From assembly GCF_033568475.1 (NCBI RefSeq), contig NC_133121.1, positions 132,650,375-132,714,374 of the forward strand: a DNA stretch of 64,000 nucleotides. Reading direction: 5' to 3'. The stretch comes from Henckelia pumila (taxonomy: Eukaryota > Streptophyta > Magnoliopsida > Lamiales > Gesneriaceae). The number at the start of each line of letters is the position of its first letter. The stretch's first letter is position 1. The position numbers and the translations under genes are program-made. The notes under the pieces are model-generated. The model did no database searches and had not been told where the DNA came from. It worked only from the letters and a program-made list of their open reading frames with translations. Positions 46,997 through 60,055 of the stretch are shown one piece after another.

Positions 46997-48130
46997 TAGG
47001 GGTGGGCACGGGTCGGGTTTTTCGGGTTTCGGGTTATTCGGGTCGGGTACCCGATTAGTCGGGTAGTGTTTTACACTACCCGAAACCGAACCGAGATGGT
47101 CGGGTACCCGACTAGTCGGTTACCCGATTAAATCAGGTTCGGTTCGGTTTCGGTTTTTCGCTTCAAAAAAAATGAAAAAATAGATACAACCTACAGATTA
47201 ATGTAATAAGAAAGAAACTCAAATGTTATCAAAATATATTATTTTTCAATGTTCACAATAACAAACTAAACAAGAAAATAATAAAATGACACAACAGAAA
47301 TCAAAAGCATCAGTCTTTCTGTGAATAATTCATATTTGTTCAAATTCCTACAACAATATAGAGAGGCTTCTGATCTTCAATATCTTCCGATTCTTCCAAG
47401 ATACCTGCTGCCTGCAAACCAAATCAGTGGAAGATACCACACGAAGCTACTAATGTAATGAACAAATTCCCTCAAACGATTTGAAATTATCATGTTGGCC
47501 GAAAATATTTTTCAGATTACACAAATATCTATCAAATATATAAAGATTCTAACACTTGAGCACACTTACCCGTTACCAGAGCAAGAAGCAAGCCGATAGA
47601 AGCAGAGGAAAAATGAACTCGAACAGTCGAAGTCCAGAAAACTCTTCAAGCCGATCAAAGCTGAGGAAAGACGAACTCGAAATCGATTGCTTTGGCCTTT
47701 GATTAAACTTTAGAAGCTGAGGATAAAATAAAGAACTCAATTGCTTTGAATAATTGAATCGATGAGTGAACACTCTCAAGATCCCATGGAAGAACGAGGG
47801 CAGGCTGGCAGCGGCGGCTCTCTTGAAGAGAGTCTCTTCTCACTTCTGCTACTAGGTTACAGACACTCTCCAAAAATAATCGGATAATGGCCCAAATAAA
47901 ACCAAATAATAAAAGCCCATACCATTTTTATAAAAATATATATAAATAGTCGGGTACCCGATCGGGTAGTACGGGTAGTGTTAAACTACCCGAAACCGAA
48001 CCGACTAAATATATATCGGGTTCGGTTACTACCCGAACCCGACAAAAAACTCAAACTACCCGTTTTATCCACCCGATCGGTTTCGGGTCGGTTCGGGACC
48101 CGAAAAACCCGACCCGATTGCCCACCCCTA
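46997..48130. mobile_element. Non-autonomous hAT-type element nested in copia
   Basis: Inverted ends TAGGGGTGGGC and GCCCACCCCTA are flanked by a perfect 8-bp target duplication CCAGATAG (46989-46996, 48131-48138), diagnostic of hAT. Dense subterminal repeats of CGGGTACCCG, ACTACCCGAAACCGAACCG and TTCGGGT occur on both sides in mirror orientation. The centre (about 47190-47940) has no transposase domain. It is younger than its host copia element. Confidence 0.93.
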
Positions 48131-48138
48131 CCAGATAG

Positions 48139-51100
48139 TGGTACAACGCACACTATCCTCGGAAATGAAAAATATTTCTTGGAATTAAAACCAACAAAAA
48201 CAATGGTGAATACAATATCAGGTCCTGTAGACTTGATTGAAGGATGTGGCAAAGCACAATTTTTGTTACCTAATGGTACAAAATTTTTGATAAATAGTGC
48301 TTTATATTCACCACGATCACAAAGAAATTTGTTGAGTTTTAATGATATATATTCTCATGGTTATGATACGGAAACAATAACCGAAGGAAATGAGAAATAT
48401 ATGTGTCTTACTACATATAAATCAGGAAATAAATATGTAGTTGAGAAATTATCAATGCTCCCTACTGGATTGCATTATACACATATAAGTCCAATCGAAT
48501 CAAATATGGTTATTGGAAATTCTTCAATACTAACAAATTGGCATGATCGATTGGGACATCCTGGTTCAATAATGATGCGAAGGATTATAGAAAATACAAG
48601 TGGTCATCCACTGAAAGACCAGAAGATCTTTCAGAATAATAAGTTTCAGTGTAAGGCATGTTCTCTGGGGAAACTTATTATAAGACCATCACCAGCTAAA
48701 ATCCAAAAGGAATCACCCATATTTCTTGAACGTATTCAAGGTGATATTTGTGGGCCAATTCATCCACCATGTGGACCATTTCGATACTTTATGGTATTGA
48801 TCGATGCCTCTAGCAGATGGTCACATGTATGTTTATTGTCTACTCGGAATGTGGCATTTGCAAAATTGATGGCTCAAATAATAAAATTGCGGAATCAATT
48901 TCCCGAATATACGATCAAGAAAATAAGACTTGATAATGCTGGAGAATTTACTTCCCAGACTTTTAACGACTATTGTATGTCGATGGGAATTACTGTTGAA
49001 CATCCTGTAGCTCATGTTCATACACAAAATGGATTAGCTGAATCATTGATTAAACGTCTGCAGTTGATTGCTAGACCAATGATTATGAGAACGAAACTCC
49101 CTATTTCTATATGGGGACATGCAATTTTACATGCTGCTGCATTGATTCGCATCAGGCCAAGTGCATATCATAAACACTCCCCATTGCAGCTTGTATTTGG
49201 CAAAGAACCAGATATTTCTCATTTGAGAATTTTTGGATGTATGGTATATGTGCCTATTGCACCACCTCAAAGAACAAAAATGGGACCTCAAAGAAAGAAT
49301 GGTATTTATATCGGCTATGATAGTCCATCAATCATTAGATATCTTGAGGCTCAGACAGGCGATGTGTTTACAGCACGGTTAGCTGATTGTCATTTTGATG
49401 AAAATAACTTCCCAATGTTAGGGGGAGAAAAGAAACACATCGAAAAAGAAATCACATGGTATGTACCATCATTATTACATTTGGATCCTAGAACTAAACA
49501 ATGTGATAAAGATGTACAACAAATTGTGCATTTGCAAAGAATAGCAAATCAAATGCCAGATGCATTTGCAGACACAAAAGGGGTAACAAAATCATATATA
49601 CCTGCTGTAAATGCCCCTGCTCGAGTTAAAATTCCAAAGAAACAAAATGAAGACATTCATGATGTCATAAAACGCCTGAAGCGTGGAAGGCCAATCGGTT
49701 CAAAGGATAAAAATCTTCGGAAAAGAAAATACATAGAGAAAAATGATGATCAGAAAATAGAAAATGGTGTTCCAGAAGAAACACACGATGATGAAAATAT
49801 TTTGTCAGAACCACAAACTGACGAGAATCATGAAATCTCTATCAATTATATTAATACTAGAAAAATATGGAACCGAAAGAATGTACAAGATATTGATGAG
49901 ATATTTTCGTACAATGTGGCATGTGACATCGTAAATGAAGATAATGAACCAAAATATTTTGGTGAATGCAAAACTCGAAAGGATTGGTCAAAATGGAAAG
50001 ATGCCATCCAGGTTGAATTAAATTCGCTAAATAAACGTAGTGTTTTTGGACCTATAGTCCTTACACCTAAAGGTGTTAAACCTGTTGGGTACAAATGGGT
50101 TTTTATTCGAAAGAGAAATGAGAAAAATGAAATAGTGAGATATAAAGCTCGACTTGTTGCACAAGGTTTTTCTCAAAGACTTGAAATTGATTATGAAGAA
50201 ACATATTCTCCTGTTATGGATGCAATTACGTTTCGGTATTTGATCAGTTTAGCAGTGTCTGAAAACTTGGACATGCGTTTAATGGATGTTGTTACAGCTT
50301 ATTTATACGGATCACTTGATAGTGATATATACATGAAAATCCCTGAAGGATTTAAGATGCTAGAAGCACAAAGTTCAGAACCCAGAGAATTTTATTCTGT
50401 GAAATTACAAAGATCATTGTATGGGTTAAAGCAATCCGGCCGAATGTGGTATAATCGGCTAAGTGAACACTTGATGAAAAAGGGATATGTAAATGATCCA
50501 ATATGCCCTTGTGTTTTCATCAAGAAAACAACATCGGGATGCGTGATTATTGCTGTATATGTTGATGATTTAAACATCATTGGAACAAATAAAGAAATTC
50601 AAGAAGTGATGTTATACTTGAAGGAAGAATTTGAAATGAAAGACCTTGAAAAAACCAAGTATTGTCTTGGTTTACAAATTGAACAAAAAGAATGTGGAAT
50701 TTTTGTTCACCAGTCTAATTATACAGAGAAGGTCCTTAAACGTTTCAATATGGATCAATCAAATCCTTTAAGTACTCCAATGGTTGTCAGATCATTGAAT
50801 ATAGAAAAGGATCCATTTCGTCCATGTGAAGATGATGAAGTTGTTCTTGGTCCTGAAGTACCATATCTAAGTGTCATTGTTGCCCTTATGTATCTTGCAA
50901 ATTGCACTAGACCAGACATATCTTTTGCAGTAAATTTATTGGCAAGATTCAGTTCATGTCCAACGAAGAGGCACTGGAACGGAATTAAACATATATTCCG
51001 TTATTTACGAGGAACGACGGATTTGGGACTTTTGTATCCAAAAGATACAAATCAAAGAATAATTGGTTATGCTGATGCTGGATACTTATCTGATCCACAT

Positions 51101-51556
51101 AAGGCACGTTCCCAAACCGGATATGTATTTACTCGTGGAGGCACTGCAATCTCTTGGCGATCACAGAAACAAACACTTGTTACAACTTCATCAAATCATG
51201 CCGAGATTATTGCACTACATGAAGCAAGCCGTGAATGTGTCTGGCTTAAATCAATGACTCGGCATATCCAAACTTCTTGCGGATTATCAGTGGACAAGAA
51301 TCCAATCACACTGTATGAAGATAATGCCGCATGTGTTGCCCAAATGAAAGAAGGATACATCAAAAGTGACAGAACTAAACATATTCCTCCTAAATTCTTT
51401 GCATACACTCAAGAGCTGGAGAAGAATAAAGATATTGATATCTGTTACATTCAATCAAGTGAGAACTCATCCGATCTCTTCACAAAGGCACTTCCCACGG
51501 CGATATTCAGAAAACACATTTATAATATTGGGATGCGCAATCTACGAAATATGTGA
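48139..51556 (+). CDS. Copia pol region (integrase, reverse transcriptase, RNase H)
   Basis: In order: pre-integrase zinc region (HDRLGHPG...CKACSLGK), integrase core (GDICGPI...DNAGEFTS...VEHPVAHVHTQNGLAE), RVT_2 reverse transcriptase with YVDDLNIIG, and copia RNase H (GYADAGYLSD...AEIIALHEA). The long frame looks largely open. Coordinates cover only the part outside the nested hAT element. Confidence 0.9.
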
Positions 51557-51715
51557 AGAATCATTCATGTTGACATCAGGGGGAGTTTACGTGGCTGCAC
51601 TCTTTTTTCCTTACTATGGTTTTTGTCCCAATGGGTTTTTCCTAGTAAGGTTTTTAACGAGGCAGTATACAACACGTAATGGAGATAGTCATTCTATCAT
51701 GATCACAAGGGGGAG

Positions 51716-51997
51716 TGTTGAAAATATATATAAATATATATTATTATTTATTGTTGAATGTTGAAGGTTGAAAGTTGAAAATTGAGTTGTAAAATATTGA
51801 AAATTAGTGTGTGATGATGTAATTAATGATGTATTAATTTTTGACTAATCTCCAATTGAGATCTATAAATAGGTCTCTCCATTTGTGTAGAAAAACACAA
51901 TTGTGAAGAGAGAAAAATTTTATAAAGTGTAGAATTTGAAAAATTTTGAGTTTTTGAGTTTTTACTTTTTACCGTAAATTTTTACTTTTTCACAACA
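51716..51997 (+). repeat. 3' LTR of copia element
   Basis: Near-identical to 44516-44789; ends CACAACA followed by the AATTT target duplication. Confidence 0.95.
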
Positions 51998-52002
51998 AAT
52001 TT

Positions 52003-53029
52003 GAGTAGATGTAACTTTGGTTGTTATACTTAATTAGCGGGCTGTGGTAATGCCTATGATGATTACATAAAAAAAATGGAGTTTTTAATTTTAAAATGAA
52101 AGTTTTCATTTTTTTCTGAAAAAAAAAATGAATGGAACGAGAAAAAAAATACTCGGGGATCAGATAAATATAGAATACTATATTTGAGTGGTTAAAATGT
52201 ATTTTTGAAATTATAAAAATATTTTCAACATACCAAAAATCAATTACTATCGAATTATTAATAATAACATGGTGTAGATTATCTATGCAATCCTACTTTA
52301 ATTGGGTAATTATATGTTGAGCTTTTAAGTAAATGACGATTTGAGAAGATGTCAACTCAAAATAACAATTGACGGGTGTACATTTAAGATTGGAATCAAG
52401 CTTATATTTTGCATTTAAATTACAAAATATTCTTGAATTCAATTAGGCTTCTTTTATTATTCTTATTCTCTCTTGCATTTTAAAAGATAAAATGACATCC
52501 GGTATATCAATATAAATGGACATTTAGGATGACTAAAACAAATATTATAAGTATTTTTGTACCAATTTTTTTCCTTATTTAACTGACACTCATAAAAAAT
52601 ATACGGTTAATTCGATGTTATCCTTGAGATATCAGATTTAATGATCGAAAATGAGCCACATTATTTGAGATGGTCCGACATTTGAAAAAACAAAAGTTTC
52701 AAAAAAGTTCAAACCTTCCGTAGTTAAATCAAAACTTCCTAAGTCAATATGGATTTTCCAAACTCAAATAGTCATCAATACATCTTATACGTAAAAAATA
52801 CACTAGCACGTAACAATTCATACCTTCTTAACCCTAGATCGGTGTTTCGAACTCGCGTGTCCAAATAGGTGGAAACTCGAGCGTGACACATCGTTGTATG
52901 CAAAGTTCAAAGTTTCCGAATTCAGCCTATGATAATTGATAGGTCATTCAAAATTCAAATTTTGACTTAAAATTAAAGAGAACTCTCCCGATTCAATTGT
53001 ATATTTTAGACTAGAGTTGGAAGTATGTA

Positions 53030-53072
<43 letters not shown>

Positions 53073-53157
53073 GAATGAGACAATCAGTACAGTATACACT
53101 ATACACTCTTATATGTGCATTTTACTTGTCATGTGATTATTATATTTATGACTTATA
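52003..53157. other. Intergenic between the two LTR elements
   Basis: AT-rich with a (TA)n run at about 53034-53070. No gene, RNA gene or transposon ends were recognised. Confidence 0.55.
53034..53070. repeat. (TA)n microsatellite
   Basis: About 18 TA units. Confidence 0.9.
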
Positions 53158-53162
53158 TGTTG

Positions 53163-55583
53163 TGATGATGTTGATAAAAACGAATGCCCGGGCTATCAAG
53201 GGTAGTATAGTGGGCTTGACGAGCTGACCGGGCTAGTAGGGATGAAGTGTGGTTTGTCCCTCCTTGATCGAGATGATCTGTACACAAGGGAAAAAAATGA
53301 AAGCACGTTAGTGGGACGCCGGAAGGTTTTTCGGCGGGGCCACTCCGATGCTTAAATCAGACTCAAAAATAGAGTGGGCTTCAGGAAAAATGAATATAGT
53401 GCTTTGGAATTTTTGATGAACATACCTCTACAAACACCTGAGGCAAGGTATTTATAAGCCTTGGAGTGAGAGAGTCACTCCGCATTTCCAGGGTAGTGGC
53501 CACGATCTGGGTCGTGGGTGCAAGAGTTGCCCACTTTTACCTGTCACACACGATGAAGCCGAAAGGCTCGGGATTATGGAAATCGTGGGGATCATGCCCT
53601 GGAGAAATGAGCTTTGTCTAAGTCATGAAGACCTCGTCCTCCCGGGATCCTGGAGCTCCAGGTCTGCCTTTATACATCCCTAACGTCCCTGACTCGGTAT
53701 AGCTCTGTTCACTGCCCTGACTAGCATCCCTGATGCTTCTGCTTCTCCTTAGCCCTGATACCCCCGACTTCCCGGGATATCACCACTCCTCCCTAAAAAT
53801 AGTTGGGCTATGTAGTGACCCTACCCGGATCCACTACCTAATCAGAGTTAAGAGCATAATTAATCATGCATTAAATAAATCGCTGCGGAAAACTTAAATA
53901 AAAACAGACCGGCAGAATACAACCGGTTAAATAAATTCGATTTATACAACCATATCGAATAAATAGCCTAAAGGCAAAACCTACGGCTAATCCTGCTGTC
54001 TTCACTGGTCACTGGCTACTCCAAGCTCCTGGTGCTCAATCCTGCACCTACACCAGCCCCGTCGAATGGGATGTCCAGATACACAGAAAAGATTGGACGT
54101 GAGCTCTAAGCTCAATACGAAAGCACTGGGTAAAACATACAAATATGATGCATGCAAATGATAGGGTATCCATATCTGGGATAACTGTATATAAATGCTC
54201 AGTAATGGCGCCTAGGACATGAGTGGTACAACCCGGGGAGCAAACCCTGCGTACACTGCTCATTCCTACAGGACGTGGACTGTGTCCCCAGATGCTAACT
54301 ACCCATGACCCGTCAGTCATTGGGCAACATCACCCGTCCAGACAGGGCTGAGCGGCCCTACATTGCTCATCTCACAAGATGGACATGCACAACATGATAT
54401 GCACATGCTGCATAATAATATGACACACAAATGCAACATATAAGCATGCAAAACCCGCTAGCTATCTCAGTTTGTACTTACGTACCTTACTACAGGCAGT
54501 TCCTAGCAGTCCCACTCTAGATTCCAAGCTACAATGCAAATATCCATGCATCATTATTTAAGCTCTAAAAGCCTTAATTAAGCTATTGCATACTTCTAAA
54601 TAATTTAAGGAGACCATAGTTATACCTGCGTCCGTCGTCAGCCCGCTGATGACAATTGCCTCAAAACTTAGGCACATCTTTGCCTCGACGTCGGGATCGC
54701 TATGCCACTTCCGGATTCCCAATAGGATGCCTAGAACTCCCTAGATCTGAGTTAGAAGGCTTAGGAATCAGAGAGAAGAGAGAGAAAGGTGCACTTGAAA
54801 ATGAAATCTCGGCCCCCTATTTATAGACGAAGTTCGGAGCCTCCGAACCCGGTTTGGAACGTTCGAACACGATCGAAACCTCAGATCCCATCTTCGGAAC
54901 GTCCGATCGCCCAATATTACGTCAGCCATGATGTCACCTTGCTGACGTCAGCAATGACACGTGCCCTGGTCCCGATCGGAACGTCCGATCTCACCGACGG
55001 AGCTTCCGATCTCGATCGGAACCTCCGATCCTGACTTCGGATCCTCCGATCCTGACTTCGGATCCTCCGATCCTGTTCGGAACCTCCTGACTTGGTTCGG
55101 AGCTTCCGAACCCTCCGGACCCTTGGGACCTTCCCGGCTATTTTGAGTGTCCTGGATCCATTTCTGGACTCCGTTAACCCTTTAGGAATTTCCTTAATCA
55201 TGTTTTACTTAATCTAAACATGATTACATGATTAATTACTTATTAATCGTAAATTCTGGATACGGGTCACTACAGGCTAGAACCCTGTTCGCTGTCCTGA
55301 CTAGAATCCCTGATGCTTCTGCTTCTTCTTAGCCCTGATACCCCTGACTTCCCGGGATATCACCACTCCTCCCTAAAAATAGTCGGGCTAGATCCCTGTT
55401 CGCTGCCCTGACTAGCATCCCTGATGCTACTGCTTCTCCTTAGCCCTGATACCCTGACTTCCCGGGATATCACCACTCCTCCCTAAAAATAGTCGGGCTA
55501 GAACCCTGTTCGCTGTCCTGACTAGCATTCCTGATGCTTTTGCTTCTTCTTAGCCCTGATACCCCTGACTTCCCGGGGTATCA
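53163..55583 (-). repeat. 3' LTR of gypsy element, interrupted by solo LTR
   Basis: Plus-strand TGATGATGTTGATAAAAACG to GGTATCA. Without the nested insert it is about 950 bp, like the right LTR. The right portion is built of about four tandem subrepeats of about 110 bp (CTGACTAGCATCCCTGATGC...ACTCCTCCCTAAAAATAGTC). Confidence 0.9.
53811..55274 (-). mobile_element. Solo LTR of another retrotransposon (probably Ty3/gypsy)
   Basis: Begins TGTAGTGACCC and ends GGGTCACTACA, a TG...CA unit with an 11-bp terminal inverted repeat, flanked by the 5-bp target duplication GGCTA (53806-53810, 55275-55279). Near 54835-55110 it carries a local repeat rich in TCGGAACCTCCGAT-like units. A TATA-like CTATAAATAGG near 54822 on the minus strand suggests minus orientation. 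No internal region remains, as expected after LTR-LTR recombination. Confidence 0.85.
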
Positions 55584-55915
55584 CCATTCCGTGGGGCTTT
55601 AAACAAATTGTGAAATTTTGTTAAATGTTGTAGGGCTGACGTCAGCCCTAGAATTTGAAGTGACGGATGGGTGTCAGTGGACGTTACTTGTCCTTTCAAC
55701 TGCCCGCATGATCATTACGCTGCCCGATTCAACTTTCCAAGCTCATCCTTACCCTCCGATCATCTTTAAATCTACGGCCTGGATGTAAGTTCTTCATCTA
55801 TAAATACTAAACCCCTTCCTTCATTTTTTACTTTCTCTGTTCACGCATTCCTTCCCTGCTTCTAAGTTTCTTTGGCTCCGGCGATTCTGCATTTCAAGCT
55901 TATTTCTTACAGCCC

Positions 55916-58349
55916 TTGTTCGTGCTCCGTCCTTCTTCTGTAAGTTTTTACTCTACCTTATACTCAGTGTCCCCTTCTTTTACCTTGTCGTCTTCCCAAA
56001 AAATGTCGGAATCTGCCTCTTCTAAATCTGGTGCTAATGCTCGTGGCTCTGCTAGTGTAGAGTCTGCGGCCCTACGCCATGATTCTCCACCCCCTGTCAC
56101 TTCCGGTGTCCAACCGAGATTAGCCCCTTCCTCCTCTCGTCCAAAGAAGGCCCAAACTGGGACTTCTAAGGATAAAGGCAAAGCTAAAGCTTCTGCTTCT
56201 AACCCTCTTCTTCCTTTGCCCAAATCAAACCTGAAGGTCCCTGGTTCTCCCAATTTACCAGTACCCTACGCCCAGAATCCATAGAGGAGCTTCAAGTTAT
56301 GGGTAACATCCCTCCTGCGTATTCTATTCTCATTCCCGGGCCCCTGGGCCGGGCTGACCAGCCGCCCGAGGGGTTTTATACCTTCTTCAAGGAACAGCTC
56401 AGGAATGGGCTTCGTTTCCCCGTTCATCCTTTCTATTATAAAATTGCTGCTTTTTACAAGGTTCCTCTGAACCAATTTCATCCAAATGTTTTCCGTATGA
56501 TGGTCGCCACTTACGTCCTTTTCAAAGCAAACAATTTGGCCATCACCCCTCTTGTTTTTCACTATTACTATGCTTGTCGTTTCACTGAGATGACCTTCTC
56601 TTTGAACGCCCGGCAAAATGCCCGGTTCCTAGACGACACCCCCTCCTCTTGGAAGGGGTGGAAAGAAAGATTCTTTTATGTTCAGCTACCTAGTGACCGA
56701 ACCAGACCCACCGAATTCTTGACTGCCCTTCCTCCCCAGCCCGAACTCCCTAAGAATTATAAGCTGGAAGAACCATATCTTCGCTCTCAAGAGCTGGTGG
56801 AAAACCAGAAGTTTCCTTCAGCCCCTCTCCTGGAGGAGAAAAGCTTGAATGATTATGGGTTGGGTGCCCAGGTAGTTGATCCGATAGACCGGATTATTGA
56901 TGAGTATGATGCCCCGACCCCGGCCTCTGGTATGCTTTACTGCTATTATGTACTTGTTTCTCTTCCATACTGTTTCTAATGTACCAATTCTTTTCATTCA
57001 CGTTATGTGCAGCAGAACCAGCCACCAAGAAAAATAAAAAATCTCGACTAATGAAGCAGGCCTTTGCCGAGAAACGGGCAGCTGAGAAGGCGGCTGCTCA
57101 AAAAAGAGAGGAAACCAAGGCTGCGGAGGCAGCCAGGAAAGCCAAAGTCCTTCAACTAGCTGAGGAACGGCGGGCACAAGGGAGCCAGGTCCAAGAGCGT
57201 CTATGCTCCCCAACTGGTCCTGCTCCTGCCGCCCCCCGCCTTTTGTTGTAACGCCCGTGATTCCTTTAATGGAAATCAGGGTAGAAGATGAGTCTGGTTC
57301 CCCTGTTGCTGAACCCTCCTCGTTTCTGATCCATAAAAGAAAAGCTGTGGGGGAACCAGACATGGTCATTCTAAGTGACCCCGAAGAGGTGGCTCCCCTG
57401 TCTCCTTCTTTCCAACCCCTGGCACCATTTTATCAAGCTCCACCGGGTTGTAGCCCCCTGGGTGCGAGGGAGAATATATTTCAGGCAGGGTCCTCCGGTC
57501 AGGGAGTACGGATATTGAAAGATCTCCTAACTTCTGCGGAGCAACACTATCTCTGTCATCAAGGCCCTAATGTCAAATACTTCGAGGGCACCAACCGGAT
57601 TATATCTGTAAGTCTAATTTTTCTGGATTGAATGGTTTTCTGACATTGCATTTCTTTTTACACCTGTGTTTATAGGGGCTGCATATGCTGGTGGACAGCT
57701 ATGAAGATGCGACTCGGTTTGGCCGGATTGAAACAGACCGGGCGCATGTAGAGGCTGAAAGGTCCCGGGCTATCTTAGAGCTGAACAAGAAGTTGGAGCA
57801 GGAGCTGCAAATGATGAGGCAGACTCATGACCAAGTGGTGTCAAGCCTTCGGTCCTCCTTAGATACAGATGAAAATGCCGTGCAATCTGCACAGGCTGAT
57901 CTTGATCAAGCTCGGGCTACTGCGGGACAGAGTCAAGATCGTCTTATGGCGGTCACGGCTCAAATGGAGGCAGCCCAACAGGAAGCTTCTAAGGCTCAGG
58001 CGGAGGTGGCAGCGGCCAAGGATAAGGTCGAAAAAGCGGTGTCAGCCCTGGAGCCCGGTTAAAATCTGAGGAAGAGATCAAGGCCGCTGTCCTGACCTCA
58101 GCGGAGTTTCAAGAGGCTGTGGTGGACAAATCCTACGCCTTCTTCCAGACTGGCTTTTACAAGTGCCGAGATCAGTTTGAGGAGGCTGGGCTATGGTCCA
58201 CTGAGCAAAAAGATTTCCCCAATTTGGACAAGGCCATTGACTCCCTCCCTAGTGCCAAAGAAACTGAAGGTGCAGAGGCTGCCCTCCCTAAAGGAGCTCC
58301 GACAATTGAAGACGGGGGCCCCTCTGACAACCCCAGTATTTTGAATTAA
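55916..58349 (+). other. Antisense ORF region of gypsy element
   Basis: Several open segments on the strand opposite to the element. An Ser/Pro/Lys-rich start (MSESASSKSGANARG, from 56003) precedes a segment at 56299-56979 with QPPEGFYTFFKEQLRNGL...RMMVATYVLF and W.GWKERFFYVQ. This resembles the plant 'putative gypsy type transposon' domain found in antisense ORFs. Coiled-coil segments follow at 57021-57190 (Lys/Ala/Glu-rich) and 57685-58062 (Glu/Gln/Ala heptads). Splice-like borders occur between segments, as reported for such antisense ORFs. Function unknown; segments are given separately and not joined. Confidence 0.65.
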
Positions 58350-58460
58350 TTTTTGTAATTGGGCCATAGAAGCCCCTCATCTTGTACTCCTTTATTCGTA
58401 ATGCAATTCGTCTGTTCTCTTTATCCATTGTTTAATGCTTTACTTATAAAAGAGTAGATA

Positions 58461-59577
58461 GTGCCAAGGGCTTATAGATGCCCCGGGGCTGAAGACGGGT
58501 GCCGGGACCTGGAACCTCCCGGGCTTATACAATGCCAAGGGCTTATATATGCCTTGGGCTTAAGATGGGTGTCGGGGCCTGGAAGCTCTTGGACTTATAC
58601 AATACCAATGGCTTATATATGCCTTAAGCTTAAGATGGGTGCCGGGGCCTGGAAACTCCCGGGTTTATACAATGCCAAGGGCTTATAAATGCCTTGGGCT
58701 TAAGATGGGTGCCAGGGCCTGGAACCTCCCGGGCTTATATAATGCCAAGGGCTTATATATGCCTTGGGCTTAAGATGGGTGCAGGGGCCTGGAACCTCCC
58801 GGGCTTATATAATGCCAAGGGCTTATATATGCCTTGGGCTTAAGATGGGTGTCGGAGCCTGGAACCTCCCGGGCTTATATATTGCCAAGGGCTTATATAT
58901 GCCTTGGGCTTAAGATGGGTGCCGGGGCCTGGAACCTCCCGGACTTATATAATGCCAAGGGCTTATATATAACTTGGGCTTAAGATGGGTGCCGGGGCCT
59001 GGAACCTCCCGGGCTTATATAGTGCCAAGGGCTTATATATGCCTTGGGCTTAAGATGGGTGCCGGGGCCTGGAACCTCTCGGGCTTATATAGTGCCAAGG
59101 GCTTATATATGCCTTGGGCTTAAGATGGGTGCAGGGGCCTGAAATCTCCCGGGCTTATATAATGCCAAGGGCTTATATATGTCTTGGGCTTAAGATGGGT
59201 GCCGGGGCCTGGAACCTCCCGGGCTTATATAGTGTCAAGGACTTATATATGCCTTGGGCTTAAGATGGGCGCCGGGGCCTGGAATCTCCCGGGCTTATAT
59301 AATGCCAAGAGCTTATATATGCCTTGGGCTTAAGATGGGTGCCGGGGCCTGGAACCTCCCGGGCTTATATAGTTCCAAGGGCTTATATATACTTGGGCTT
59401 AAGATGGGTGCCGGGGCCTGGAATCTCCCGGGCTTATATAATGTCAAGGGCTTATATATGTCTTGGGCTTAAGATGGGTGTCGGGGCCTGGAACCTCCCG
59501 GGCTTATATAGTGCCAATGGCTTATATATGCCTTGGGCTTAAGATGGGTGCCGGGGCCTGGAATCTCCCGGGCTTAG
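58461..59577. repeat. 70-bp tandem repeat array, about 16 copies
   Basis: The unit contains CTTAAGATGGGTGCCGGGGC, CTGGAACCTCCCGGGCTTAT and GCCAAGGGCTTATATATGCC; the period is 70 bp with few differences between units. It lies inside the gypsy element between the antisense ORF and the pol tail. Repeated short ORFs across it are a by-product of the stop-poor unit. Confidence 0.95.
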
Positions 59578-59627
59578 AAAACGTTCTTGAATGAATAAAC
59601 CCCTTCATTAATAGACATTAATTACAA

Positions 59628-59880
59628 TCAATAAACAAAATATTTCTTCAAATGCAAAGCATTCCATGGTCGTTTAAGGAGGCGTCCCTGACTATCTTGT
59701 AGGTACCAAGTATTAGCACCGACCCTTCTGATAAGCTTGTATGGCCCCTCCCATCGGGCATCTAACTTCCCTACTTCCCCTGCTGGATTAACCTTCTTCA
59801 ACACAAATTCTCCTTCTTTGAATCAGGCATTAGGGTGCGGATTACCCCAATTCCCCTATTTCTCCATTGTTTTTTCCTTT
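59628..59880 (-). other. Gypsy pol 3'-terminal remnant
   Basis: The minus-strand translation shows LDARWEGPYKLIRRV and GANTWYLQD, then RPWNALHLKKYF, the typical end of a Ty3/gypsy integrase in plants. This sets the element's orientation. Confidence 0.8.
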
Positions 59881-60055
59881 GATTGTGGTTGCTTTGTAGC
59901 AGCTAACGACTTCTGTATCATATTCTGAACATATGATTCGAGTTGATCCATAGGAATAATAATGTTCCGGCCCTGCTGGAGGCCATCTGGTGATGTTTGT
60001 TCATGAAAAACCATATCTACGTCTTATAGAACAAGTTTCCCACAGACGGCGCCAA

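Larger units (their letters stand above)
44516..51997 (+). mobile_element. Ty1/copia LTR retrotransposon with nested hAT element
   Basis: Bounded by a perfect 5-bp target duplication AATTT (44511-44515, 51998-52002). LTRs run TGTTGAAAAT...TTCACAACA at 44516-44789 and 51716-51997. Aligned by eye, the LTRs differ by one base and one 8-bp length change, so insertion was recent, well under a million years on usual plant rates (rough). A polypurine tract AAGGGGGAG sits before the 3' LTR. Gag, integrase, reverse transcriptase and RNase H occur in copia order. A 1.1-kb hAT-type element splits it, so it is treated as broken by at least that one insertion. Confidence 0.95.

Noticed and set aside
47978-48130. 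N-terminal end of a very long plus-strand ORF that continues into copia pol
   Set aside because: This part is the right edge of the nested hAT element, not retroelement coding sequence.
54789-55201. ORFs of 81 and 94 residues on opposite strands
   Set aside because: They arise from the TCGGAACC-type local repeats of the solo LTR; both strands look open because the unit lacks stops.
58461-59542. Series of 72-75-residue ORFs with repeated GLRW.PGPG peptides
   Set aside because: They are translations of the 70-bp repeat in changing frames; period 70 is not a multiple of three.
58461-59577. CRISPR-like array
   Set aside because: Direct tandem repeats without unique spacers, in a plant retroelement.
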